Notes: a model not told the origin generated them from the letters alone. DNA of 8,012 bases from Deltaproteobacteria bacterium (GCA_017990795.1 JAGNNG010000066.1:1-8012); one strand, 5' to 3'. Shown: positions 1 to 6,909, counted from the first letter of the stretch. Translations and numbers: made by a program.

Positions 1-605
1 TGCTGGCGGTGGCGCTGGCGATAGCAACCTTGGCCACGCGCAACAATCACCTGGTGCTACCGGCGGAAGTTGCGACGCGCTCGCTGCTGGTGCTGGGGCC
101 GCTGGTGCTGCTGGCAGCAGGAGGACTGGCGGGCGCGGTGCTGCAGAACGAACGCTCGCTGCTGTGGCTTTTGGAGTCGACCGGCTGCAGCGGCTTTGCC
201 CGGGTGTGGAGCAGCCAAGCCGCCGTAGTGTTACCGATTGCGGTGCTGTCGATGCTCTATGGCGCCGCCCTGGGGGCGCTGCTGCAAGTGGGTCCGGCGC
301 TGCACGGACGACTGGTGATCGAAGCGGTGCTGTGTGGCGTGTGGTCGGCGCAGGTGGCGATGGTGCTGCTGCGCTGGAGCAGCCGCGGCGAGGAGCATGA
401 CAGCGACCGCATACTCAAAGTGCAGCTGATGGCTGGAGCGGTGGCCATTACGGCGACCTGGGCGCTGCATGAAGGCGTGCTGCTGGGCTGGGCGCTGGCA
501 TCGGTGCTGCTGTCGGGGATTGCGGTGTCGTGGGCCGCGCCGCTGACGCGGTACATGCGGCGGCGGTGGCAGCAGCAGCTGGCTGCCCATCCCGAGGAAG
601 TCTAA
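1..605 (+). CDS. ABC transporter membrane subunit (5'-truncated by window)
   Basis: Seen: the reading frame is open to the left edge (first whole codon at 3). The first possible start is GTG at 9, but no ribosome site can be assessed there, so the gene probably begins upstream. From GTG 9, 198 residues are visible, very rich in Leu, Ala and Val, with about five hydrophobic stretches near residues 25-45, 71-93, 102-122, 138-153 and 157-176. The C-terminal tail is basic then charged (RYMRRRWQQQ, ending HPEEV), as expected of a cytoplasmic end. The segment LQNERSLLWLLESTG before the second membrane stretch resembles the coupling-helix region of ABC-2 type permeases (an Asn/Glu-Arg pair, then a Leu-rich stretch). 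Context: the stop lies 9 bp before an ABC ATPase, so the two most likely form one exporter in the inner membrane. The pair recalls CcmB/CcmA-type haem exporters in layout, but I see no clear CcmB sequence match and do not assign the substrate. Family assignment rests largely on the neighbour. Confidence 0.72.
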   Translation, partial: LAVALAIATLATRNNHLVLPAEVATRSLLVLGPLVLLAAGGLAGAVLQNERSLLWLLESTGCSGFARVWSSQAAVVLPIAVLSMLYGAALGALLQVGPALHGRLVIEAVLCGVWSAQVAMVLLRWSSRGEEHDSDRILKVQLMAGAVAITATWALHEGVLLGWALASVLLSGIAVSWAAPLTRYMRRRWQQQLAAHPEEV

Positions 606-614
606 AGGACGCAG

Positions 615-1325
615 ATGATGGGCACACAAGGCAAAGGCGCGCAGCAAACGCTGTCAGCGGTCGGGCTCAGCAAGCAGCTGGGGCGACGGACTATCCTCGA
701 CAAAGTGTCGCTGCAGGGGGTGGCGGGCGAGACGGTGGTGCTGCGGGGCGAAAACGGCGCCGGGAAGTCGACCCTGCTGCGAATCTTGGCGGGCATCCTG
801 GAACCGGACGCAGGACAGATCACACTGTGCGGCGAGGTCCTGGGCTGCGGTGGCGTGGCGGCGCGCAGGCACCTGGGCTACGTACCCGACTCGACAGAGC
901 AGCTGCCGGAGCTGCTAGTGGCGGAGTTTATTAACCTGAATCGGGCGCTCAAGAGCGCGCCGCCGCCCGCGCCTGCGCTGGTGGAGCAGCTTGGCGTGAC
1001 GCCGATCCTGCTGCAGCGGCTGTCCACGCTGTCGTTTGGGCAGCGCAAGCGGTGCTGTCTGGTGGCGGCGCTGCTCGGGGACCCGTTGCTGCTGCTGCTG
1101 GACGAGCCGAGTAATGGCCTTGACCCCGATGGTGTGCAGCTGCTGCTGACGCTGCTGGCGGAGCGCTCGGCGCGGGGACTGCTAACCGTGTGCTCGACGA
1201 ATGACGACCGCTTTGCCGCTGCACTGGCGGGCACAGAGTACCGACTGGCGGCTGGCGTACTGCAGCGCTTGACAGCGCTTGACATGCGGACACTGACGGC
1301 GGAAAAAGAGGCGCCTTCCGCGTAA
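615..1325 (+). CDS. ABC transporter ATP-binding protein with altered switch residue
   Basis: Nucleotide-binding subunit that would power the membrane protein encoded just upstream. Seen in 236 residues: Walker A GENGAGKST at 45-53, the Q-loop position as GYVPDS (Asp92 in place of Gln), signature LSFGQRKR at 139-146, Walker B LLLLLDEP at 158-165 with catalytic Glu164, and D-loop NGLD at 167-170. Where the switch His normally follows (STH), this protein has S-T-N, Asn196 (codon AAT at 1200-1202). A single domain of about 230 residues is usual for ABC-2 and CcmA-type ATPases. Start: tandem ATGs at 615 and 618. The purine-rich AAAGGA at 604-609, overlapping the previous stop, sits 5 nt before the first and 8 nt before the second, so 618 is an equally good start. 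The 9-bp gap to the upstream gene suggests translational coupling. Asp or Glu at the Q-loop occurs in other ABC-2-type ATPases; Asn at the switch position is less usual. Substrate unknown; a haem exporter (CcmA-like) is one option. Confidence 0.88.
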   Translation: MMGTQGKGAQQTLSAVGLSKQLGRRTILDKVSLQGVAGETVVLRGENGAGKSTLLRILAGILEPDAGQITLCGEVLGCGGVAARRHLGYVPDSTEQLPELLVAEFINLNRALKSAPPPAPALVEQLGVTPILLQRLSTLSFGQRKRCCLVAALLGDPLLLLLDEPSNGLDPDGVQLLLTLLAERSARGLLTVCSTNDDRFAAALAGTEYRLAAGVLQRLTALDMRTLTAEKEAPSA

Positions 1326-1368
1326 CAGCCAGCAGTTACTCCTTTACCCTTTGCACCTCGAGTCAGCC

Positions 1369-3015
1369 GTGGAACCTGTGAAGTCCTCGCCTCTGCAGAA
1401 AGAAATTCAGCGCGAAGTCGATCGCCGCCGCACCTTCGCCATCATCAGCCACCCCGACGCGGGCAAGACCACGCTGACCGAGAAGCTGCTGCTGTTTGGC
1501 GGGGCGATTCAGATGGCAGGCGCGGTCAAAGCGCGCAAGGCGTCGCGGCATGCCACCAGCGACTGGATGGCGATCGAGCGCGAGCGTGGCATCTCGGTCA
1601 CGTCCTCGGTGATGAAGTTCAACTACCAGGGGCGGCGCGCCGGGCACGAAGACGAGGGGCCAAGCGACATCGAGATCAACCTGCTGGATACGCCGGGCCA
1701 CCAGGACTTCTCGGAAGATACGTATCGCGTGCTGACGGCGGTGGACTCGGCGCTGCTGGTCATCGACAGCGCCAAAGGCGTCGAGGCGCAGACCAAGAAG
1801 CTGATGGACGTGTGCCGGATGCGCAACACGCCGATCATCACGTTTATCAACAAGATGGACCGCGAAGGCCGCGACCCGTTCGACCTGCTGCAAGACATCG
1901 AGGAGCGCCTCAAGATCGAGTGCGCGCCGCTGTCGTGGCCGGTGGGCATGGGCAAGCAGTTTCGCGGCACCTACAACATCTTTCGCAAAGAGATGCTGCT
2001 GTTCTCGGCGACCGGCTCGGAGCGGGTGCAGGAAGGGCGGCTGATTGAGGATGTAAATGATCCGCAGCTGGACAAGCTGTGGGGGACGCAGGCGGCGCAG
2101 CTGCGCAGCGACCTAGAGCTGGTGCAGGGCGCGAGCGCTCCATTTAGCAAAGAGCGCTACCTGCGCGGCGAGCAGACGCCGGTATTCTTCGGCAGCGCGG
2201 TCAATAACTTCGGCGTGCAAGAGCTGCTGGATGCGCTGCTGGAGTTTGCGCCGCCGCCGCGCCCACGTCCGACGCAGACGCGCGAGGTGTCGCCGTACGA
2301 AGAGAGCTTCTCGGGCGTGGTGTTCAAGATTCAGGCGAACATGGACCCGGCGCACCGGGACCGCATCGCGTTTTTCCGCATCTGCTCGGGCAAGTTCACG
2401 CGCGGCATGAAGGTGCGCCACCACCGCATCGGCAAAGAAGTGCAGATCGCCAACGCCACCATCTTTATGGCCCAGGATCGCACCGGTGTAGAGGACGCCT
2501 TCCCCGGCGACATCATCGGCATCCACAACCACGGCACCATCAAGATCGGCGATACGTTCTCGGACAAAGAGCCGCTAAAGTTTGTCGGCATTCCCAACTT
2601 TGCGCCGGAGCACTTCCGTCGGGTGCGGCTGCTCAATCCGCTAAAGTCCAAGCAGCTGGAGAAGGGGCTGTTGCACCTGGCCGAGGAAGGCGCAGTGCAG
2701 CTTCTGCGGCCCATTCGCAACAACGACTACATCTTGGGCGCGGTCGGCGTGCTGCAGTTTGATGTCACGATTGCGCGGCTGCGCGACGAGTACGGGGTCG
2801 AAGCGGTGTACGAAAACATCGACTGGGGCACGGCTCGGTTTGTGTACAGCGACGACAAGAAGAAGCTGGAAGAGTTTAAGACCAAGATGGCGCACAACCT
2901 GGCGCTGGACATCGACGACAACCTGACCTACCTGGCGGAAAACGAGTGGCGACTGGGCCACACCATCGACAAGTGGCCCGGCATCGAGTTCCGCAAGACC
3001 CGCGAGCACACCTAG
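1369..3015 (+). CDS. prfC: Peptide chain release factor 3 (RF3)
   Basis: Translational GTPase that removes RF1/RF2 from the ribosome after peptide release; cytosolic. Seen: 548 residues from GTG 1369 (E. coli RF3 has 529). G1 is SHPDAGKTT at 27-35, G2 region RGISVTSSVMKF, G3 DTPGHQDFSEDTYR starting at 107 and G4 NKMD at 161-164. The domain II/III blocks FKIQANMDPAHRDR, HNHGTIKIGDTFS, GIPNFAPEHFRR and GAVGVLQFDV match RF3 rather than EF-G. The C-terminus RKTREHT is nearly the E. coli ending. Start choice: the frame also opens at TTG 1351, but that codon is preceded by a pyrimidine-rich stretch with no ribosome site. GTG 1369 has a weak GAG 6 nt upstream, and GTG 1378 is an alternative; either gives an N-terminus close to the usual length. 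Odd: about 12 extra residues relative to E. coli lie between G2 and G3 (residues 85-103, rich in Gly, Glu, Asp and Arg). It follows the ABC genes by about 40 bp and converges on the UbiB-like gene. Confidence 0.96.
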   Translation: MEPVKSSPLQKEIQREVDRRRTFAIISHPDAGKTTLTEKLLLFGGAIQMAGAVKARKASRHATSDWMAIERERGISVTSSVMKFNYQGRRAGHEDEGPSDIEINLLDTPGHQDFSEDTYRVLTAVDSALLVIDSAKGVEAQTKKLMDVCRMRNTPIITFINKMDREGRDPFDLLQDIEERLKIECAPLSWPVGMGKQFRGTYNIFRKEMLLFSATGSERVQEGRLIEDVNDPQLDKLWGTQAAQLRSDLELVQGASAPFSKERYLRGEQTPVFFGSAVNNFGVQELLDALLEFAPPPRPRPTQTREVSPYEESFSGVVFKIQANMDPAHRDRIAFFRICSGKFTRGMKVRHHRIGKEVQIANATIFMAQDRTGVEDAFPGDIIGIHNHGTIKIGDTFSDKEPLKFVGIPNFAPEHFRRVRLLNPLKSKQLEKGLLHLAEEGAVQLLRPIRNNDYILGAVGVLQFDVTIARLRDEYGVEAVYENIDWGTARFVYSDDKKKLEEFKTKMAHNLALDIDDNLTYLAENEWRLGHTIDKWPGIEFRKTREHT

Positions 3016-3025
3016 TCAACCTGGC

Positions 3026-3056
3026 GCGCTGAAGCGAGCGGCTACAGCTTCAGCGC
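3026..3056. terminator. Perfect 10-bp hairpin at convergent gene ends
   Basis: Seen: GCGCTGAAGC at 3026-3035 is perfectly complementary to GCTTCAGCGC at 3047-3056, with an 11-nt loop. The stem begins 10 nt after the prfC stop, and its loop contains the stop codon of the minus-strand kinase gene (TAG, 3042-3044). A hairpin between converging genes fits a shared, two-way transcription end. Against a classic intrinsic terminator, no U-run follows the stem in either direction: after it on the plus strand comes CATAAAAAA, and the T-run on the minus strand lies before the stem. It may work as a 3' mRNA-protecting stem or with Rho. Confidence 0.45.
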
Positions 3057-4316
3057 CATAAAAAACGGCATCGCTTCGGCCAGCAGATCGAGGGTGGGAT
3101 CGAGCTGCTTGCCGATGCCCTCGGTGACGGCGATGGCGATGTTGACCATGGTGAAGGTGGCGTTTACGCGCACGCGGTAGCGACGCAGGATCTGCAGCAT
3201 GCCAAAGACGACGGCAGCGACTTCGACCTCGCCCAGGCGCTTGCCGTGCAGGCGATTCACAAACTCCTGGATGGCGGCGGTGAAGCCGACCGGATCTTGA
3301 ATGTGCGGCGAGGGGCTGTGGCGCACCATGATGTCGGCCATGGTCCTGCCGTCGCCCGTGGACCACGCAGCAAAGTAGCGGGCAAAGGCGGTGCGGTGCT
3401 CGTCGTCCAGTTCGGCGACCAGACCCAGATCGAGCAGCGCGACCTGGCCCTGCGGCGTCACCAGCAGGTTGCCCGGATGCAGGTCGGCGTGGACGAACCC
3501 GTCGGCAAACACCATCTTGAGCATCACGCGAAAGCCAATCTGGCCCAGGCGACGTGGCTCAAACTGGGTCTTTTTGAAGTCGAGGATTTTGAAGCCCTCG
3601 ATAAACTCCATCACCAGCACGCGACGGCTGCACAGCGCCGGATACAGCTTGGGCACCACGACGTCGGGATCACCGGCAAAGTTTTTCTGGAAGCGCACGT
3701 TGTTGCGCGCCTCGATGGTGAAGTCGAGCTGCATCGCAATCGCGCGGCCAAACTGCTCGACACTCTGCAGCGGGGCCAAGAGTCGCAGCGAGGGGATGAG
3801 CTCCAGCGTGCGCGCGTACAGGCGCATCACCAGCAAGTCAAAGGCGCACAGCTCCTCGATATCGGGACGGCGGACTTTGATGGCGCACAGCTCGCCGCTG
3901 GGCAGGCGCGCGCGATGCACCTGCGCGACTGAGGCTGAGGCAATCGGCTGCGGCGAAAACTCGGCAAACAGCTCGGCTAGGGGCCGCCCCAGGTCTTCTT
4001 CGATGGTGCGCTGGACTTGGGCAAACGGGAACGGTCCCACATCGTCCTGCAGCCGCGACAAAGCTGCGATCACATGCGGCGGCAGCAAGTCGGGCCGCGT
4101 CGACATGATCTGGCCGACCTTGATAAACGTCGCGCCCAGGCTGCGAAACAGCGCCAGCACGCAGGTACCGAAAAACGCCTGGCGCTCGGACAAAGGACGC
4201 CCGCGCAGCCGCAGCCAAGTCCAGCCGAGGCCGTAGCGCAGAGCGGTCCGTACCACCAGGAACAAGATCGTCAGCGCGCGGAGGAAAAGCCGCAGCTTCT
4301 GCCACACCAGATGCAT
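3042..4316 (-). CDS. UbiB/AarF (ABC1, ADCK-like) atypical kinase-like protein
   Basis: Member of the UbiB/COQ8 family, atypical kinase-fold ATPases linked to ubiquinone synthesis and lipid-quinone handling at the membrane. Seen in 424 residues: KxGQ motif KVGQ at 66-69 followed by STRPDLLP; Ala-rich nucleotide loop ASASVAQVH at 126-134; Lys147 in CAIKVRRP; catalytic loop HADLHPGN at 276-283; and DLG at 296-298 (DFG equivalent). The family's ExD motif (usually ELDF..EA) reads QLDFTIEARN: Gln196 replaces Glu, while Asp198 and Glu202 remain. The protein is shorter than E. coli UbiB (546 residues) and ends soon after the kinase fold (PFFMALKL), with no C-terminal membrane hairpin. A hydrophobic N-terminal stretch at about 11-37 could attach it to the membrane. 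ATG 4316 has no ribosome site before it; an extended -10 box sits 6 nt upstream, suggesting a leaderless transcript. No quinone genes are nearby, so the substrate pathway is inferred from family only. Confidence 0.9.
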   Translation of the reverse strand: MHLVWQKLRLFLRALTILFLVVRTALRYGLGWTWLRLRGRPLSERQAFFGTCVLALFRSLGATFIKVGQIMSTRPDLLPPHVIAALSRLQDDVGPFPFAQVQRTIEEDLGRPLAELFAEFSPQPIASASVAQVHRARLPSGELCAIKVRRPDIEELCAFDLLVMRLYARTLELIPSLRLLAPLQSVEQFGRAIAMQLDFTIEARNNVRFQKNFAGDPDVVVPKLYPALCSRRVLVMEFIEGFKILDFKKTQFEPRRLGQIGFRVMLKMVFADGFVHADLHPGNLLVTPQGQVALLDLGLVAELDDEHRTAFARYFAAWSTGDGRTMADIMVRHSPSPHIQDPVGFTAAIQEFVNRLHGKRLGEVEVAAVVFGMLQILRRYRVRVNATFTMVNIAIAVTEGIGKQLDPTLDLLAEAMPFFMALKL

Positions 4317-4322
4317 GCCGGA

Positions 4323-4331
4323 ATTATAGCA
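4323..4331 (-). promoter_or_regulatory. Extended -10 promoter of the UbiB-like gene
   Basis: Seen on the minus strand: TGCTATAAT, a perfect TATAAT (4323-4328) preceded by TG one base upstream, the extended -10 form. No recognisable -35 lies at the right spacing, which extended -10 promoters can tolerate. Only 6 nt separate the box from ATG 4316, so transcription would start at or very near the A of the start codon. This gives the kinase its own promoter, separate from the cyclase gene upstream. Confidence 0.55.
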
Positions 4332-4358
4332 ACTGCGCCTGATTCCGTACCGTGCAGT

Positions 4359-4368
4359 ACACCGGTGT
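4359..4368. promoter_or_regulatory. 10-bp perfect palindrome upstream of the UbiB-like promoter
   Basis: Seen: ACACCGGTGT is its own reverse complement. It lies about 43-52 bp upstream of the predicted transcription start at 4316, a position typical of an activator site at a promoter without a good -35 box. That it is an operator is inference. Its inner bases also pair with 4405-4410 in a larger possible hairpin (CCGGTG 4362-4367 with CACCGG, and GGGAAG 4379-4384 with CTTCCC 4397-4402), so it may be an RNA structure instead. Confidence 0.3.
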
Positions 4369-4426
4369 GCGTCAGGTGGGGAAGCGAGCTGGGCCCCTTC
4401 CCATCACCGGCTGAGCGCCGAGAAGA

Positions 4427-4456
4427 CCGCCCCGGCTGCCAGCCTGAATGGGGCGG
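4427..4456 (-). terminator. Bulged hairpin after the diguanylate cyclase gene
   Basis: Seen: CCGCCCC at 4427-4433 pairs perfectly with GGGGCGG at 4450-4456. Inside it, GGCT (4434-4437) pairs with AGCC (4441-4444) around a 3-nt loop, leaving a 5-nt one-sided bulge. On the minus strand the structure begins 12 nt after the cyclase stop and is followed by a pyrimidine-rich TCTTCTC. This is a plausible but imperfect intrinsic terminator: strong GC stem, but no clean U-run. Confidence 0.45.
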
Positions 4457-4468
4457 CTCAAGAAAGCG

Positions 4469-6904
4469 CTAGGCTTGGCCCAGGCGGTCAGAGCTTCCAT
4501 CTGGATCAGGCTCAAAGACGTACAGGCAGTTTTTGCCCTGACTTTTGGCTTGATACATGGCGACGTCCGCTTTGCGCAGCAAGATGTCGGTGCCGGTGCC
4601 GTCTCGGGGGGCGATGCTGATGCCCACGCTGGCCGAGATCAGGACCGAGCGCCCCGCGCACAAAAAGGGCCGTCGCAGCGCCTGCAGGATGCGCTGGGCA
4701 ATGCGAATCGCGTCGGCAGCATCCTGCAGCGAGCAAAGCAGCATCGTAAACTCGTCCCCGCCCATACGAGCCACCATGTCACCGTCGCGTACGCAGCGCA
4801 GCAAGCGATTGGAGACCTGCCTTAGCAGCTCGTCCCCGATGGCATGACCGTGAACATCGTTTACGTCCTTAAACCCATCCAGGTCCAAGAAACACACCGC
4901 CGCCAGCTGGTCGGCCCGACGCGCAGAAGAGAGCACCCGACCCACCCGATCTAAAAACAAGGCGCGATTGGGCAGCCCGGTCAGGGGGTCGTAAAACGCG
5001 CGAATAAACAGCTCCTCCTGGGTGCGCTTGGTCTCGGTGACGTCCAGGATCGAGACGACCACGGCATAAGGCTGCGGCTGACCGGGCCGAAACAGCGGGC
5101 GCGTCGTAAACGACAGCAGCCGCAGCTGTCCCGAGGCCAAGCGCAGCGACAGCACGGTGCCAAGCTGCGAAAGTCCAGTGCGCAGCGTGACCTGTCCCGG
5201 CGCCTGACCGGAAGCCAGCGGCATTAGCTCCTCCGTCAGCAGCGGCCAGCGATCCCAGTCGGCAGGGGCAGCCAGGATTTCTTCCTCGGACATCTCCAGC
5301 AGCCGCGCGGCGGCGGCGTTACAAGTGACCACGCGACCGTCAGAGCCCAGCATCAGCACGCCCTGCTCCAGCGTATGAATAAGCGTCCGGTAGCGCTCCT
5401 CGCTCTCGCGCAGGGCATGCTCAGCAAGCAGGCGCCCGCTGACATCAATCACCGTCAGCAGCCCCGCCGGACGCCCCTGGTTTTGGATGGTGGATACGTG
5501 CGTCTCTAAATAAACCAAGCTGCCGTCCTTGCGTCGCAGGCGCAGGATATACGGCGGCACGTACTGCCCTGCCAGGCGATCTTTCCGACGCTGCTGCGCG
5601 AAAGACAAGTCCTCCGGAAGGATCGGAATGTCCCGGGTCGTCATCGCCATCAGCTCAGCCCGCGAATAACCCAAGAGCTCGCAGACCTTGGGATTTACAT
5701 ATGAAAAGCGACCATCCTGCATCACGCAGATGCCCACAGGCTTCTGCTCAACCAAAGCGCGGAAGCGTTCTTCACTTTCGCGCAGCTGGTTTTGGGTTTG
5801 CTTCTGTTCCGTCACATCTTGAACAATAATCAGTACTTCATCCTGACCAGCGGCAATAACGCGAAATACCGATTGTCGCGTGGCAGCAGCGGATTTCTCT
5901 TCATAATCAAAATAGAAGATGCGCGACTCAGACAGACACTTATTGATGATTTGGGCAAGCTGGAGATGCAAGTCTTTGAATACAGAACCAATATCACAAC
6001 CGATAAGACACTTACGCGAGGAGCAACCAGAAACGGGCAAGGCTTCTTTCGAGAGATTTTCGCCAATCATATAGTCAACAATCTTGCCGCTGCGATTCAC
6101 AAGAAAGAAACTATCAGGAATTATCGAGATCAAAGCGCGCAAGCGCATTTCACTGGTTTTGTAATCATTCGCGATGCGCTTGATTTCAGTCAAATCGCGG
6201 GCAATAGCAAGATAACCAAGTAGGGCATTACTATTGCTGCGAATCTCAGAGATCTCGGTATCCAGCACCAGGCGCTGGCCGTCAGCGCCAGTCAGGTTCA
6301 GCTCGCGATGGGCGCGGCCACAGCGCTGAAGCTCCCGTCTCAGGCGTAGCAGCGGCAGCCGTGGCATCGCCCCTGCCAGCACCTGCAGCAGCGGCGTATG
6401 CAAGACCTCGCTGGCACTGCGCTTCAAGCTGCGCGCTGCCGCCGAATTCCACGAGCGCACCACCCAGTCAATATCGACAATGACAATAATGTCCGACGAG
6501 TTGTGGAATATCTCGGTGCTTTTTTGATAATTGAACAGCGCCTGCTGATCTGGCGCCAAGCGCTTGAATGTCGATACGTAGCCGCTCAGCTGGCCGTCCT
6601 CTGTAAAAACCGAGTCAACCGAGACATTAACGGTAATTAGCTCGCGGTCCTTGGTGCGCAGCTCCATCTGCAGGTTCCAAGACCCGGCATTGCGCAGCTG
6701 CTCTAGGGCATCCAGCTTTACTTCACAGGGCACGCGCAGACTTAGCAGCTTGAGGATTGATTGGCCGATAGCTTCAGCAGCATTCCAACCAAAGAGCTTC
6801 GCTGCTGACTGGCTCCAGAAAGTGATTTGAAAGGCACTATCGTAAGCAACTACCGCATCAGCAATAGACTGCAGCAACGCATCAGCAGAAAAAGCCGCAG
6901 CCAT
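4469..6904 (-). CDS. Soluble multi-PAS sensor diguanylate cyclase (GGDEF)
   Basis: Makes c-di-GMP from two GTP under control of PAS sensor domains. Seen in 811 residues: about five PAS domains near 1-115, 125-245, 248-370, 375-495 and 498-628, with the usual joints DVTEQKQ/ESEERFRALVE and DVTETKRTQEEL between later ones. The GGDEF domain covers about 633-800: DPLTGLPNR 639-647, FLDLDGFKDVND 672-683, GHAIGD 686-691, active-site GGDEF 715-719 and ADVAMYQAK 779-787. RDGD at 706-709 lies exactly five residues before GGDEF, so the RxxD product-inhibition site is intact. There is no EAL domain and no membrane segment, so it is cytosolic. Start: ATG 6904 has a strong AGGGAG (6910-6915) 5 nt upstream. 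The frame stays open for another 221 codons to 7567, but that part runs antisense through the lipoprotein gene and is Ala/Gly-rich with no domain, so it was excluded. Odd: the third PAS lies in a low-GC stretch and has clustered Cys294, Cys299 and Cys303. The signal sensed is unknown. Confidence 0.95.
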   Translation of the reverse strand: MAAAFSADALLQSIADAVVAYDSAFQITFWSQSAAKLFGWNAAEAIGQSILKLLSLRVPCEVKLDALEQLRNAGSWNLQMELRTKDRELITVNVSVDSVFTEDGQLSGYVSTFKRLAPDQQALFNYQKSTEIFHNSSDIIVIVDIDWVVRSWNSAAARSLKRSASEVLHTPLLQVLAGAMPRLPLLRLRRELQRCGRAHRELNLTGADGQRLVLDTEISEIRSNSNALLGYLAIARDLTEIKRIANDYKTSEMRLRALISIIPDSFFLVNRSGKIVDYMIGENLSKEALPVSGCSSRKCLIGCDIGSVFKDLHLQLAQIINKCLSESRIFYFDYEEKSAAATRQSVFRVIAAGQDEVLIIVQDVTEQKQTQNQLRESEERFRALVEQKPVGICVMQDGRFSYVNPKVCELLGYSRAELMAMTTRDIPILPEDLSFAQQRRKDRLAGQYVPPYILRLRRKDGSLVYLETHVSTIQNQGRPAGLLTVIDVSGRLLAEHALRESEERYRTLIHTLEQGVLMLGSDGRVVTCNAAAARLLEMSEEEILAAPADWDRWPLLTEELMPLASGQAPGQVTLRTGLSQLGTVLSLRLASGQLRLLSFTTRPLFRPGQPQPYAVVVSILDVTETKRTQEELFIRAFYDPLTGLPNRALFLDRVGRVLSSARRADQLAAVCFLDLDGFKDVNDVHGHAIGDELLRQVSNRLLRCVRDGDMVARMGGDEFTMLLCSLQDAADAIRIAQRILQALRRPFLCAGRSVLISASVGISIAPRDGTGTDILLRKADVAMYQAKSQGKNCLYVFEPDPDGSSDRLGQA

Positions 6905-6909
6905 GAGTT

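Noticed and set aside
9..605. Naming the first two genes ccmB and ccmA
   Set aside because: The membrane protein shows no clear CcmB sequence features and the gene order differs from the common ccmA-ccmB; only a general ABC assignment is supported.
1086..1100. Leu codon run (TTG then four CTG) as a phase-variation repeat
   Set aside because: It encodes the ordinary Walker B strand; unit changes of 3 bp would not shift frame, and CTG-rich stretches occur throughout these genes.
1322..1350. Terminator after the ABC ATPase gene
   Set aside because: GTAAC (1322-1326) and GTTAC (1335-1339) give only a 5-bp, AT-rich stem overlapping the stop, followed by broken pyrimidine runs; too weak to call.
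1351..1368. TTG at 1351 as the prfC start
   Set aside because: A pyrimidine-rich stretch precedes it with no ribosome site, and it lengthens the N-terminus beyond the usual RF3; GTG 1369 or 1378 fits better.
3246..4236. Long plus-strand frames opposite the UbiB-like gene
   Set aside because: Shadow frames of a GC-rich gene; the minus-strand product contains every core kinase motif and the plus frames none.
5792..6223. Plus-strand 143-codon frame in the low-GC part of the cyclase
   Set aside because: It is antisense to well-formed PAS domain sequence, has no recognisable motif, and its openness follows from the lower GC of this stretch.
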